Below are positions 51,948-62,028 of a stretch of 64,000 nucleotides of DNA, piece by piece (within the stretch, counting starts at the first letter, position 1; the number at the start of each line of letters is the position of its first letter). The DNA is from G963677325 sp963677325. Its GTDB lineage: Bacteria > Bacteroidota > Bacteroidia > Bacteroidales > Prolixibacteraceae. A program made the position numbers and the translations under genes. The stretch covers positions 26,057 to 90,056 of the forward strand of contig CAXXGM010000011.1 in the NCBI GenBank assembly GCA_963677325.2, in the 5' to 3' direction. The notes below the pieces were generated by a model. That model ran no database searches. It was not told where the DNA came from and saw nothing but the letters and a program-made list of their open reading frames with translations.

Positions 51948-54900
51948 ATGTCATTATTATTGAAAGTATTATCGGGGATATTTGGCAACAAATCTCAGAA
52001 GGATATCAAAGAAGTGATGCCAATCCTCGAACTCATCAAACAGGAATATGCGAGGCTTCAGAGTCTTGGTAATGATGAGCTTAGAGCAGAAGGCCAGAAA
52101 TTACGTCAGGAAGTCCGCGATTATATCCAGACTGAACAAAATGAAATTGCCGAACTGAAAGAAAGGGCCGAAAGTGGGGAGATTCCTCTTGAGGAGGGTG
52201 AAAAACTCTATGACCGTGTAGATAAGCTTACTGAAGTAATCGATAAAAAAACAGAAGAAATTCTTAACAAAATTCTCCCTGTAGCATTTGCCATTGTAAA
52301 AGAGACTGCTCACCGGTTTGTTGAAAATGCAACCATCGAAGTCACTGCCAGTGATTTTGACCGTGAACTATCTATTACAAAGGATTTTGTTGAAATAAAC
52401 GGGGAGAAGGCTATTTATAAAAACCAATGGGTCGCAGGAGGCAATCTCCAGACCTGGAACATGCTTCATTACGATGTTCAGCTCATTGGAGGCATTGTGC
52501 TTCACCAGGGTAAGATCGCTGAGATGGGAACGGGTGAAGGTAAAACCCTGGTGGCTACCCTTCCGGTGTTTTTAAATGCGCTGGCAGGGCAGGGGGTTCA
52601 TCTGGTAACGGTAAACGATTACCTTGCCAAGAGGGACTCTGAATGGATGGGCCCTATCTATATGTTCCATGGAATCTCGGTTGATTGTATTGACAAACAT
52701 CAGCCCAATTCACCCGAAAGGCTAAAAGCTTATGAGGCCGATATTACTTTCGGTACCAATAATGAATTTGGTTTTGATTACCTGAGAGACAACATGGCTA
52801 CCAGCCCCTCTGATCTTGTTCAGCGAAAGCATCATTATGCCATCGTGGATGAGGTCGACTCGGTTTTGATTGATGATGCCAGGACGCCATTGATTATTTC
52901 CGGGCCCGTGCCAAAAGGTGAAAATCAGTTGTTTGATGAACTGAAGGCTCCGGTAGAGAGATTAGTGAAGTTACAGCGTGATATGGTAAATCAACTCCTT
53001 GTCGAAGCCAAAAAGAAGATCAACTCGGATAATTCAAAGGAATCCGAAGATGGGGCGCTGGCTCTTTTCCGAGCATACAAGGGATTGCCGAAGTATAAGC
53101 CAACCATCCGTTTTCTGAGCGAAGAAGGTGTCAAGGCTAAAATGCATAAGGTGGAGAATTTTTACATGCAGGACAACAGCAAGAATATGCATGTTGCCAC
53201 CGATCCGCTTTATTTTGTCATCGAAGAGAAGCAGAATTCTGTTGAACTGACCGATAATGGTATTGACATTTTATCGAAAGACAATGAAGATTCTTCCTTC
53301 TTTGTATTACCGGATGTTGGATCTGAGATTGCTGAGATTCAGAGTGGTTCGTTAAGCGAGATAGAAAAGCTGGAAGAGAAAGATAAGCTGTTGCAAAATT
53401 TTGCAGTAAAATCAGAAAGAGTCCATACGGTCAATCAATTGCTGAAGGCTTATACCATGTTCGAAAAGGACGTGGAGTATGTCCTTATAGAAGGTAAGGT
53501 AAAGATCGTGGATGAGCAGACCGGACGTATCATGGAAGGCCGCCGTTATTCTGACGGATTGCACCAGGCGATCGAGGCCAAGGAAAGGGTTAAGGTGGAA
53601 GATGCCACCCAGACATTTGCCACGATCACCCTGCAAAACTATTTCCGGATGTACCACAAGCTTTCTGGTATGACGGGTACTGCGGAAACAGAAGCCGGGG
53701 AATTATGGGATATTTATAAACTTGAGGTGGTCGTGATTCCGACCAATAAGCCGGTTGTCAGGAAAGACTACGAGGACCTGGTTTATAAAACCAAAAAGGA
53801 AAAATACAACGCCATTATTGATGAGATCTCTAAGCTGAACCAAATAGGGCAGCCTGTTCTGGTGGGTACCACTTCAGTCGAAATCTCTGAATTATTGAGC
53901 CGGATGTTGAAAATGAGGGGTGTCCAGCACCAGGTGCTGAATGCCAAGTTGCACCAGCGGGAGGCCGATATCGTGGCCGAAGCAGGTAAACTGGGGACAG
54001 TTACCATCGCAACGAACATGGCCGGCCGTGGTACTGACATTAAATTGACGCCGGAAACCCGCGATCTCGGAGGTTTGGCTATTATAGGAACCGAAAGGCA
54101 TGAATCAAGACGCGTGGACAGGCAGCTTAGAGGGCGTTCCGGCCGTCAGGGAGATCCGGGCTCTTCGCAGTTTTTTGTATCATTGGAAGACGACCTGATG
54201 CGGCTGTTCTCTTCTGAGCGCATCATCAGTATCATGGATAAGCTTGGACTGAAAGAAGGGGAGGTGATCCAGCATTCGATGATTTCCAAATCCATTGAGC
54301 GGGCTCAGAAGAAAGTCGAAGAGAACAATTTTGGTATCCGTAAACGATTGCTGGAGTATGATGACGTAATGAACTCTCAGCGCGAAGTGATTTATAAAAA
54401 GCGTCGTCATGCACTCTTCGGAGAACGGATCGATGTCGATATATTGAATATGATCTATGATATGTCGGATACCATTACCACTGAACATCATCCCATCGGA
54501 AAGGAAGGATTTGAGGACTTCAGGCTGGATCTTATTCGTACTCTTTCATTGGATTCTCCGGTGAGCGAAGATGATTTTTCACAATTTAAACTTGAGGATG
54601 TTACGGATAAGGTTTATCATGCATCCATTGATAATTTTACCAGAAAAGGTCAGGCGATATCAAAGCAGGCATGGCCGGTTGTTAAAAACGTTTACGAGAC
54701 AAAGTCGCACATTTATACCAATATCGTTGTGCCGATTACCGATGGATTACGTCTTTTCAATATTATCACCAATCTGGAGAAAGCCTATAAGACTCAGGGA
54801 CTTGATATGGTAAAATCGTATGAAAAGCAGGTTATATTGGCCACCATTGATGAGCACTGGAAGGAAAATCTCCGCGAACTGGATGAACTTCGTACTTCCG

Positions 54901-55271
54901 TTCAGAATGCTTCCTACGAGCAAAAGGATCCGTTATTGATCTATAAACTGGAATCATTTAACCTCTTTAAGGCCATGATGGAACGAGTCAACAGGGGAGT
55001 AGTTTCTACCCTGATGAAAGGACAAATTCCAATCAGCGATCCTGATGAAGTACGTGAGGCGCATGCACAGAGGCCTGCTGACCGTTCAAAGTACCGTGAA
55101 GAGAAAAGCGATGCTTCCGGTCATTCTGATGCTGGTTCTGATGGAAAACAGGCTGAAAAAGTGGTACAATCGGTCAGACAGGCGCCAAAAATCGGACGCA
55201 ATGACCCTTGTCCATGCGGGAGCGGAAAGAAATTCAAGCAATGCCATGGCCGGGAGGCGATGGTTGAATAA
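51948..55271 (+). CDS. secA: Preprotein translocase ATPase SecA
   Basis: A 1,107-residue motor ATPase of the Sec system. Walker A MGTGEGKT lies at about residues 190-197, DEVDSVLIDDARTPLI (Walker B region) at about 301, and GRGTDIKL and GRSGRQGDPGSS in the second helicase half. It is longer than E. coli SecA (901) because of insertions in the region of about 340-450 and after the helicase core, as is normal in Bacteroidota. The C terminus has the zinc-binding CPCGSGKKFKQCHG (about 1086-1099), which interacts with SecB and lipids. lgt follows about 90 bp later. Confidence 0.97.
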   Translation: MSLLLKVLSGIFGNKSQKDIKEVMPILELIKQEYARLQSLGNDELRAEGQKLRQEVRDYIQTEQNEIAELKERAESGEIPLEEGEKLYDRVDKLTEVIDKKTEEILNKILPVAFAIVKETAHRFVENATIEVTASDFDRELSITKDFVEINGEKAIYKNQWVAGGNLQTWNMLHYDVQLIGGIVLHQGKIAEMGTGEGKTLVATLPVFLNALAGQGVHLVTVNDYLAKRDSEWMGPIYMFHGISVDCIDKHQPNSPERLKAYEADITFGTNNEFGFDYLRDNMATSPSDLVQRKHHYAIVDEVDSVLIDDARTPLIISGPVPKGENQLFDELKAPVERLVKLQRDMVNQLLVEAKKKINSDNSKESEDGALALFRAYKGLPKYKPTIRFLSEEGVKAKMHKVENFYMQDNSKNMHVATDPLYFVIEEKQNSVELTDNGIDILSKDNEDSSFFVLPDVGSEIAEIQSGSLSEIEKLEEKDKLLQNFAVKSERVHTVNQLLKAYTMFEKDVEYVLIEGKVKIVDEQTGRIMEGRRYSDGLHQAIEAKERVKVEDATQTFATITLQNYFRMYHKLSGMTGTAETEAGELWDIYKLEVVVIPTNKPVVRKDYEDLVYKTKKEKYNAIIDEISKLNQIGQPVLVGTTSVEISELLSRMLKMRGVQHQVLNAKLHQREADIVAEAGKLGTVTIATNMAGRGTDIKLTPETRDLGGLAIIGTERHESRRVDRQLRGRSGRQGDPGSSQFFVSLEDDLMRLFSSERIISIMDKLGLKEGEVIQHSMISKSIERAQKKVEENNFGIRKRLLEYDDVMNSQREVIYKKRRHALFGERIDVDILNMIYDMSDTITTEHHPIGKEGFEDFRLDLIRTLSLDSPVSEDDFSQFKLEDVTDKVYHASIDNFTRKGQAISKQAWPVVKNVYETKSHIYTNIVVPITDGLRLFNIITNLEKAYKTQGLDMVKSYEKQVILATIDEHWKENLRELDELRTSVQNASYEQKDPLLIYKLESFNLFKAMMERVNRGVVSTLMKGQIPISDPDEVREAHAQRPADRSKYREEKSDASGHSDAGSDGKQAEKVVQSVRQAPKIGRNDPCPCGSGKKFKQCHGREAMVE

Positions 55272-55364
55272 AAGATAAGATATGAGTGATGAGATATTTG
55301 TGAAAATGTTCATCACTCACCACTCATCACTAATTGAGTTTTTTTAAATTAATGACCTCTTGTT

Positions 55365-56210
55365 ATGATAAACATGCTCCTGGCGATCCATTGGAATGTA
55401 AGTCCTGAAATATTTGACCATTTTTCATTCATTAGATGGTATGGATTATTGTTTGCTACCGGTTTTCTTATAGGCTATTCGATAATGGTCAGAATGTTCA
55501 AATATGAAGGAGCAAACACGGAGTGGGTGGATAAGCTATTTATTTATGTGATCGTGGCTACAATCATTGGTGCCAGGCTTGGACATGTTATTTTTTATGA
55601 GTGGGGATATTATTCTCAACATTTGATTGAAATATTTCTTCCAATAGCAAAGACAGCAACCGGTTATAAGTTCGTTGGATATCAGGGCTTAGCCAGTCAT
55701 GGCGGCACCATTGGAATTTTAATTGCCATTTGGCTTTACTCCAGGAGGATCACCAAACGCAGTATGTTGTGGACGCTGGACCGGCTGGCTGTTCCCGTGG
55801 CTCTTGTGGCTGCCATGATCCGCACTGGCAATTTGATGAACTCAGAAATCTATGGGGTCGCAACAAATCTTCCCTGGGGATTCATTTTTGAACGGAATCA
55901 AGAGACTGTGGCTAAACATCCTACAATGATTTACGAAGCGATTTGTTACTTATCTACTTTTTTTCTGCTGCTGTATCTCTTTTATAAAAGGAAAAATCTG
56001 AAAGACAGGCAGGGATTATTCCTTGGTATTTTCTTTATCGGTGTCTTTTTATCAAGGTTTTTGATCGAATTTGTAAAAGAAAATCAGGAAACTTTTGAAG
56101 CCAATATGACCCTGAACATGGGGCAGATCCTCAGCATCCCCTTTGTCATCGCCGGTATCCTACTGATCTATAACGCCCTGAAACGACCACCGGTAGTTTA
56201 TAGAAAATAG
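55365..56210 (+). CDS. lgt: Prolipoprotein diacylglyceryl transferase
   Basis: A 281-residue inner-membrane enzyme with about seven helices that transfers diacylglycerol to the lipobox cysteine of prolipoproteins. FIRWYGLLFATGFLIGY, GARLGHVIFYEWGYY, SHGGTIGIL and the signature RTGNLMNSEIYG are in the expected order. Length is normal. An alternative start is the Met three codons in. It suits the several lipoproteins in this window. Confidence 0.94.
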   Translation: MINMLLAIHWNVSPEIFDHFSFIRWYGLLFATGFLIGYSIMVRMFKYEGANTEWVDKLFIYVIVATIIGARLGHVIFYEWGYYSQHLIEIFLPIAKTATGYKFVGYQGLASHGGTIGILIAIWLYSRRITKRSMLWTLDRLAVPVALVAAMIRTGNLMNSEIYGVATNLPWGFIFERNQETVAKHPTMIYEAICYLSTFFLLLYLFYKRKNLKDRQGLFLGIFFIGVFLSRFLIEFVKENQETFEANMTLNMGQILSIPFVIAGILLIYNALKRPPVVYRK

Positions 56211-56668
56211 ACTTAAGGTTTTAGGCTGAAGGCGATTTACATGAGGCAGATTTCATTGTGCGAATTACACGAATTAGGGACGAATTGGCACGAAGGTGCG
56301 CGATTGAAAGTGTAGCGAACAGTAAAACAGTAAAACAGTAGAGACGCACGGCCGTGCGTCTCAATTTAGTCATTAATACATGGTGAGGCTTTAGGCTGAA
56401 GGAAGCAGTGAGGAGATATGAGAAGGAGCAGCAAATCAGCATATACGCACATAATCAAGTCACTTTATTTTAAAACCTTATCTTCATTTATCCCAAACCT
56501 TAGTAACATTGAAATCTGTACCTGATCCCACCTTATTATTTCGGAGAAATAATAAGGTAATAAAGTTCTGATACTTCTTAATCAATTAGTTGCCAAGGTT
56601 GAATAAAATTTAAATAAGGGTATACGAGATATGGGATATGTGCATCAACAAATCATCTCATCAGCATA
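56211..56668. other. Repeat-rich spacer between lgt and the FAD/Fe-S gene
   Basis: This 460-bp convergent spacer has several short repeats: TTTAGGCTGAAGG twice (56220 and 56390), a copy of the 24-bp repeat from the atp operon (56263-56286), AAAACAGT units at about 56323, a perfect 22-bp palindrome GAGACGCACGG and its complement (56341-56362), and a hairpin CCTTATTATTTC/GAAATAATAAGG (56531-56557) that could end transcription. No gene is seen. Confidence 0.5.
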
Positions 56669-59656
56669 TCATCCCATCAGCGCTTCATACATAATTTCGA
56701 TCGGATGAACAGCCTCTTTACCTGTTCCGTCTTTGATGTGATGGCGGCAGCTGGTACCGGGTGCCGCAATCTTAACTGAAGGGGCGCTCTTTCTGATTTC
56801 AGGGAAGAGGATCATTTCACCGATCTTCATCGATAAATCGTAATGCTCTTTTTCGTAGCCAAAGGAGCCGGCCATTCCGCAACACCCTGATTTTATTTCC
56901 TGTACATTGTAATTCTCCGGAAACGAAAGCATCCGGCGGGTGGGAAGGGTAGAGGCGATGGCTTTCTGCTGGCAATGGCCATGAAGTTTTACTTCAAGAG
57001 GCTCGTTGCTAAACTGTGTGGCTGAGATATTTCCCTTGTCTGCTTCACGCATAAAGAACTCCTCAAAAAGCAGTGCATTTTTACCCAGCCTTACAGCATC
57101 TTCCCGGAGTTCCTTTTCAGCCAGATCGGGGTATTCATCCCTGAAGGAGAGGATGGTGGAAGGTTCAATTCCGACCAGCGGCGTACCTTCGGTGATCTTA
57201 TCTTTCAATAACCGGATATTCTCGTTCGCAATCTTTTTCGCTTGCCGGAGGAAGCCCTTGGAGATGTAAGTACGGCAACTCTCCAGGTGACGCGGTATTT
57301 CAACCTCGTATCCCAACCGGGTGAGCAGAAGAATGGCTTTAATGCCTAAGTCGGATTCCAGGTAATTGGTAAACTCATCAGCAAACAGGTAGACTTTTCC
57401 TTTGCTGATGTGTTGATGTGTTGATGTGCTGACGTGCTGATCATGCGAAGTGCCGATCTTTTCATTCGTAATTCGTAATTCGTAATTCGTAATTTCCTTG
57501 AACCAGTTACGAAGGGTTCGGCTGGAATACAGCGGTATTCTTCTTTGAGGATGGAAGCCAATGATTCGGTTTAAGAACCGCTGGTTAAGAATGATATTGG
57601 TCAAAGGGTTCATTGCACTGGCCATACGTCCCATCCGGGGCAGATAAGCGATCAATTTTGACCGGAAGGATGATCCGTGATGATCGTAGTAGTGCTGAAG
57701 GAATTCGGCCTTTATTTTGGCCATATCCACGTTGGAGGGGCATTCGCCTTTACAGCCTTTGCAGGAAATACACAGATCGAGTATCTGATAGATCTCCTGA
57801 TGCTGCAATGGACTGGAATTTTCAGAATGATGCATGAATTCCCTGAAAAGATTGGCACGCGCACGGGTGGTTTTATCTTCATCGCGGGTGGCCATATAGG
57901 TCGGGCACATGGTTCCCCCGATCATCTCCGATTTACGGCAGTCGCCTGATCCGTTACAGTTTTCGATGGAGCGCAGATACCCCCCTGTGGAAGAGAAGTC
58001 CATGGTGGTGCTGATCTCGGGGTAACGGTTGGCCAGTTCGTACCTCAGGTTGGTCGTAATTGGGGGTACATCAACGATCTTGCCCGGATTTAAGATATTC
58101 CACGGGTCCCAGGTATACTTTAACTCTTTGAACAGGGTATAGATTTCCTCCCCGAACATAAAGGGGATAAAGGATCCGCGCAAACGGCCGTCACCGTGCT
58201 CTCCCGAGAGGGAACCCCTGAATTTTTTAACCAGCTGAGCCACATCCTGGGCAAGCTCCCCGTAGATTTTCTGATCCACGGGATCTTTCAGATTCAGCAA
58301 AGGCCTTAAATGCAATTCCCCGGTAGCCACATGGGCATAGAAGACACAAGTAAGGTCGTGTTTTTTGAGAATTTCCTTGAATTCATTCACGTATTCGGGA
58401 AGTTTCTTCGCTGAGACAGCCGTATCTTCGATTACGGTTGTGCTTCGTTTATCGCCGGGAACATTGGACAAGAGGCCGAGCCCCGCGGTCCGTAAATTCC
58501 ATACACTTTGAATTTTATCATTCCCAAAAACCAGGGGGAAATGGTAACCATAACCGGCAGCTTTAAGCTCTTCGATCATCGCGTTAGAATTTTCCTCAAT
58601 TTCTTCCCGCGTGTCAGCGGTAAACTCAATCATCAGGATGGCTTTCGGATCGCCCTGAATGAAGAACCGGTTCTTTCGCTGTGCCAGGCTCTCTTTGGTG
58701 CAATTCATGATGATATCGTCCATCAGCTCGATGGTGGAAGGATGATGCTTCAGTGCGAGGATATTAGCCTTCAAAGCCTCGTCAAGGGAAGAGAAGTGAG
58801 CGGGCACCACGCATTTTATCTTTGGAGGCAACGGCAAGAGATTCACTTTGATAGCAGTGGTAAATGCAAGTGTTCCTTCAGATCCGGCCAGCAGTTTGGC
58901 GAAGTTGAATTTCTCGCCGTTGCCGAGAAAGGGATCGGTATCCATGAGACTGTCCACGGCATAGCCCATGTTCCTTCTTAGAACGGCGGGTTCAGGATAA
59001 ACCTCCGTAATCTTCTGACGGAGCGTTTCATCTGAAAGTTTTTCCTTTATATGAAGGTAAATTTTAGTCTCGAGCCTTTCGGGATCGCCCTGGCACTTTT
59101 CTTCGAATTCACTTTGGGAAAGAGGACGAAAAACAACTTCCGAACCATCGGCAAGAAAAGCTTCTACTTCGAGGATATGATCGCGCACACTTCCATAAAT
59201 CAATGACCGTAATCCGCAGGAATTATTCCCGAGCATTCCCCCGAGACGGCAGCGGTTGGAGGTGGAAGTTTCGGGGCCGAATTGCAAACCGTATGGTTTG
59301 AGATACAGGTTCAGCTCGGCAAGATTGACTCCCGGCTCTACTTTAACCCAATGTTTTTCCTTGTTGAATTCCAGAATCCGGTCCATGTATTTGGAAATAT
59401 CCACCACAATGCCTGAACCGACCACCTGGCCGGCCAATGAAGTTCCGGCTGCCCTGGGAATCACCGAGGTGTGATTTTCACGTGCGAAGAGCAGTATTTT
59501 GCGGATATCTTCCTTCGATTTAGGAATTACAACGGCGCGGGGAATCTCCCTGTAGGAAGAGCCGTCTGTGGCATAGATAATCCGGTTGATGTTGTCGGTT
59601 AATACATCACCTTCCAGTGATCCGGATACTATTTCAAGAGGTAAAGAATCAGTCAT
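56669..59656 (-). CDS. FAD-linked oxidase / iron-sulfur oxidoreductase fusion (D-lactate dehydrogenase-like)
   Basis: A 995-residue protein from MTDSLPLE at 59656 (an upstream in-frame Met at 59731 adds 25 unlikely residues). The first half is an FAD_binding_4 domain (VIPRAAGTSLAGQVVGSG) and FAD-oxidase C-terminal domain (LSGEHGDGRLRG). Then come ferredoxin-type clusters (CISCKGCKGECPS, with CNGSGDCRKSE earlier) and a CCG domain (SGCCGMAGSFGYE) like that of heterodisulfide reductase or glycolate oxidase subunit F. It would oxidise a 2-hydroxy acid such as D-lactate. About 25 residues in the linker between the Fe-S and CCG parts come from a repeat insertion (see 57407-57494). The substrate is inferred, not shown. 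Confidence 0.9.
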   Translation of the reverse strand: MTDSLPLEIVSGSLEGDVLTDNINRIIYATDGSSYREIPRAVVIPKSKEDIRKILLFARENHTSVIPRAAGTSLAGQVVGSGIVVDISKYMDRILEFNKEKHWVKVEPGVNLAELNLYLKPYGLQFGPETSTSNRCRLGGMLGNNSCGLRSLIYGSVRDHILEVEAFLADGSEVVFRPLSQSEFEEKCQGDPERLETKIYLHIKEKLSDETLRQKITEVYPEPAVLRRNMGYAVDSLMDTDPFLGNGEKFNFAKLLAGSEGTLAFTTAIKVNLLPLPPKIKCVVPAHFSSLDEALKANILALKHHPSTIELMDDIIMNCTKESLAQRKNRFFIQGDPKAILMIEFTADTREEIEENSNAMIEELKAAGYGYHFPLVFGNDKIQSVWNLRTAGLGLLSNVPGDKRSTTVIEDTAVSAKKLPEYVNEFKEILKKHDLTCVFYAHVATGELHLRPLLNLKDPVDQKIYGELAQDVAQLVKKFRGSLSGEHGDGRLRGSFIPFMFGEEIYTLFKELKYTWDPWNILNPGKIVDVPPITTNLRYELANRYPEISTTMDFSSTGGYLRSIENCNGSGDCRKSEMIGGTMCPTYMATRDEDKTTRARANLFREFMHHSENSSPLQHQEIYQILDLCISCKGCKGECPSNVDMAKIKAEFLQHYYDHHGSSFRSKLIAYLPRMGRMASAMNPLTNIILNQRFLNRIIGFHPQRRIPLYSSRTLRNWFKEITNYELRITNEKIGTSHDQHVSTSTHQHISKGKVYLFADEFTNYLESDLGIKAILLLTRLGYEVEIPRHLESCRTYISKGFLRQAKKIANENIRLLKDKITEGTPLVGIEPSTILSFRDEYPDLAEKELREDAVRLGKNALLFEEFFMREADKGNISATQFSNEPLEVKLHGHCQQKAIASTLPTRRMLSFPENYNVQEIKSGCCGMAGSFGYEKEHYDLSMKIGEMILFPEIRKSAPSVKIAAPGTSCRHHIKDGTGKEAVHPIEIMYEALMG
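57407..57494. repeat. Low-complexity repeat inserted in frame in a coding region
   Basis: Within the FAD/Fe-S gene are four perfect copies of the 7-bp unit ATTCGTA (57464-57491) and a degenerate TGATGTGT-type repeat (57407-57446). They encode NYELRITNE and HVSTSTHQHIS, unlike the rest of the protein. The frame stays open on both sides. Confidence 0.8.
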
Positions 59657-59950
59657 ATTATTTAAGTAAAGCCCTGCAAAAGTACAAAGATTGAACGGGA
59701 AGATGAAACGAGCGTGAGAATTTCGTTTCACACAGACGCTGGATTATTCCGGCGGGTTCCATCTCAACATTAAATAAAAATTATAAACAGATAAAAGCAT
59801 TCACGACAATGAAAAAGATTAAATTTGGCCCCTTCTTAAAGGACATAAAATAGGTAAAAAAGATTGTAATAATTAAGTTGTTCTCTTTGAAGAATGATTA
59901 ATTTTACATACTTTTTGAAAAATAAAGTCGAATGTTTTAATATTCAGATA

Positions 59951-60943
59951 ATGGAGCTGTTAGATCAGATAAAAGAGAATGCCCGTAAGTTACAAAACAG
60001 GATTGTTTTGCCTGAGGGAAGTGAACTCCGTACCCTTAAAGCAACTGAAATTGTTTTAAAAGAGAAGCTCGCAAGGATCATTTTACTCGGAAATCCTGAC
60101 AGGATTTTGGAAAAAGCATCAAAAGAAGGAATAAATATTACCGGTGCAGAGATTGTTAATCCGGCCGATGATGTCAGAAGGTCTCATTATGCAGACCTGA
60201 TGGTGGAAATTAGGAAGAATAAAGGGCTGACCAAAGAAGAAGCTTTAACGTTATTAAATGATCCTCTTGTTTTTGGTCCTCTCATGATAAAAGCCGGTGA
60301 TGCTGACGGGGAGCTGTCAGGTGCCATCAATGCCACTGGGGATGTTTTAAGGCCAGCTTTCCAATTTATAAAAACCCTGCCTGGTGCCAGTATCGTTTCA
60401 GGGGCTTTCCTATTGATATTGGAAAATAAAAGCCTTGGAGAGAATGGGATCTTTGTTTTTGCCGATTGTGCGGTAATGCCCGATCCGGATGAAAAACAAC
60501 TTGCCGAAATAGCGATAGCCACAGCGCGTATAGCTAAAAAAATCGCAAATATTGAACCTCGTGTTGCAATGCTTTCTTTTTCGACCAAGGGCAGCGCAAA
60601 ACATGCACTGGTTGATAAAGTGGTAAATGCTACAAAAATAGCCCGGCAGATGGCTCCGGATTTAATGATAGACGGTGAAATGCAGCTGGATGCGGCCCTG
60701 GTACCGGAAGTCGGACAATTGAAGGCTCCGGGAAGTCTTGTGGCAGGGAAAGCGAATGTTCTCGTTTTTCCGGGACTTGAGGCTGGAAATATTGGGTATA
60801 AATTAGTCCAAAGACTTGCAGGCGCTGAGGCTATCGGACCAATCCTTCAGGGAATGGCTGCTCCTGTCAATGACCTTTCAAGGGGCTGCTCGGTAAGCGA
60901 TATCGTCAACATGATAGCCATTACTTCAAATCAAGCCGGATAA
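59951..60943 (+). CDS. pta: Phosphate acetyltransferase, short form
   Basis: A 330-residue phosphotransacetylase catalytic domain that interconverts acetyl-CoA and acetyl phosphate. The start at 59951 (MELLDQIKENARK) is chosen; 19 extra codons upstream do not fit the family. LPEGSELRTLKA, ADGELSGAINATGDVLRPAFQ, FADCAVMPDPD and LVFPGLEAGNIGYKLVQRLAGAEAIGP are signature stretches. It lacks the N-terminal regulatory domain of long Pta. A related phosphobutyryltransferase activity cannot be ruled out. A 3-hydroxyacyl-CoA dehydrogenase gene follows 31 bp later. Confidence 0.92.
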   Translation: MELLDQIKENARKLQNRIVLPEGSELRTLKATEIVLKEKLARIILLGNPDRILEKASKEGINITGAEIVNPADDVRRSHYADLMVEIRKNKGLTKEEALTLLNDPLVFGPLMIKAGDADGELSGAINATGDVLRPAFQFIKTLPGASIVSGAFLLILENKSLGENGIFVFADCAVMPDPDEKQLAEIAIATARIAKKIANIEPRVAMLSFSTKGSAKHALVDKVVNATKIARQMAPDLMIDGEMQLDAALVPEVGQLKAPGSLVAGKANVLVFPGLEAGNIGYKLVQRLAGAEAIGPILQGMAAPVNDLSRGCSVSDIVNMIAITSNQAG

Positions 60944-60974
60944 CTAAAAAGAAAACAGTTAAACACCATTCAAA

Positions 60975-61958
60975 ATGGAAAATGAAAATATTCTTGTCGA
61001 ACCTATTGAGAATTTTGGTTTAAGCAAAAAAGAACGTCAAAGGACTCTTTTTTCAAAGATAGGTATTGTAGGCTGCGGAAAGGATGGTCAAAACATTGCA
61101 CGGATCGCCAGCATCAATGGGATTGAGGTAATTTTTATTGAACTTTCTCAGGATAAGATTGATAATGCCTATGAACGATTGGGAAAGATGCTGGACCGCC
61201 GCATTGAGAATTGGGGAATGACGCAAAACGAAAAGAAACTGATTCTCTCCCGGATCAAAGGCAGCCTCAATTACAGCGACCTTGAAGGATGTGATTTCGT
61301 CATTGAAGCCATCAGGGCTGAAAACAAGGAAAGAAAGATCATTGAAAGAAAAGAGGTCTTTAAAAAGATCGAGGAGGTGGTGAGTCCGGAATGTATTATT
61401 GCCACCAATTCCACAACAATTATTATCACTGAATTATCTTCAGAATTAAAGTACCGCGATCGCTGTGTTAGCCTTCATTTCTTTGTTCAATCTCCCGAAG
61501 CAAGAGTTTGTGAAGTGGTGAAAGGCCTTTATACCTCTGAGGATGTTTACCAGAAAGTATTAAAGTTTGTAAAAATGGTTAACCGTCAGGCCATACCGGT
61601 AGAAGAATCCGCTGGTCTGATTTCCATTCGGTTATACACTTCCTTGCTTAATGAAGCATGCGAAGTATTGATGGAAGGAGTCGGAACCATGGTTGACATT
61701 GATACGGTATGGAAGATCGGATATGGTATGCGGTTTGGCCCGTTTGAACTGGCCGATATTTTAGGCATTGATAAGATTAACAGATGGATGGAAAATCTTT
61801 ACGATGAATTTGGTGATCCGAAATACATGGCTTCTCCGGTGATCAAAAAACTGGTAAGAGCTAAAAAATATGGAGCACATGTCTGTAATGGATTTTACCG
61901 CTATGATGAAAATGGCAAAATCATTGGCAACAGTCCAATGTTAATGGATAGAAATTAA
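60975..61958 (+). CDS. 3-hydroxyacyl-CoA dehydrogenase family protein (hbd-like)
   Basis: A 327-residue protein with an N-terminal NAD-binding Rossmann motif VGCGKDGQNIA (about residues 34-44) and the family stretches ATNSTTIIITEL, LHFFVQSPEARVCEVV (catalytic His) and the C-terminal helical domain with RFGPFELADILGID. It is similar to 3-hydroxybutyryl-CoA dehydrogenase, though the usual NPVP after HFF is replaced by VQSP, and the first 25 residues are an extra extension. It sits between pta and ackA, an unusual place. It may link acetyl-CoA to C4 acyl-CoA metabolism (inference). Confidence 0.88.
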   Translation: MENENILVEPIENFGLSKKERQRTLFSKIGIVGCGKDGQNIARIASINGIEVIFIELSQDKIDNAYERLGKMLDRRIENWGMTQNEKKLILSRIKGSLNYSDLEGCDFVIEAIRAENKERKIIERKEVFKKIEEVVSPECIIATNSTTIIITELSSELKYRDRCVSLHFFVQSPEARVCEVVKGLYTSEDVYQKVLKFVKMVNRQAIPVEESAGLISIRLYTSLLNEACEVLMEGVGTMVDIDTVWKIGYGMRFGPFELADILGIDKINRWMENLYDEFGDPKYMASPVIKKLVRAKKYGAHVCNGFYRYDENGKIIGNSPMLMDRN

Positions 61959-62028
61959 AGAAGGAGTGGTCATTCAATAGTCGTTAGGTGGTTATTGACT
62001 GTTTGAACTAAAAAACAATTATAAACGG

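Noticed and set aside
59657..59731. Upstream ATG at 59731 as start of the FAD/Fe-S protein
   Set aside because: The 25 extra residues do not resemble the family, and the ATG at 59656 directly precedes the conserved N terminus.
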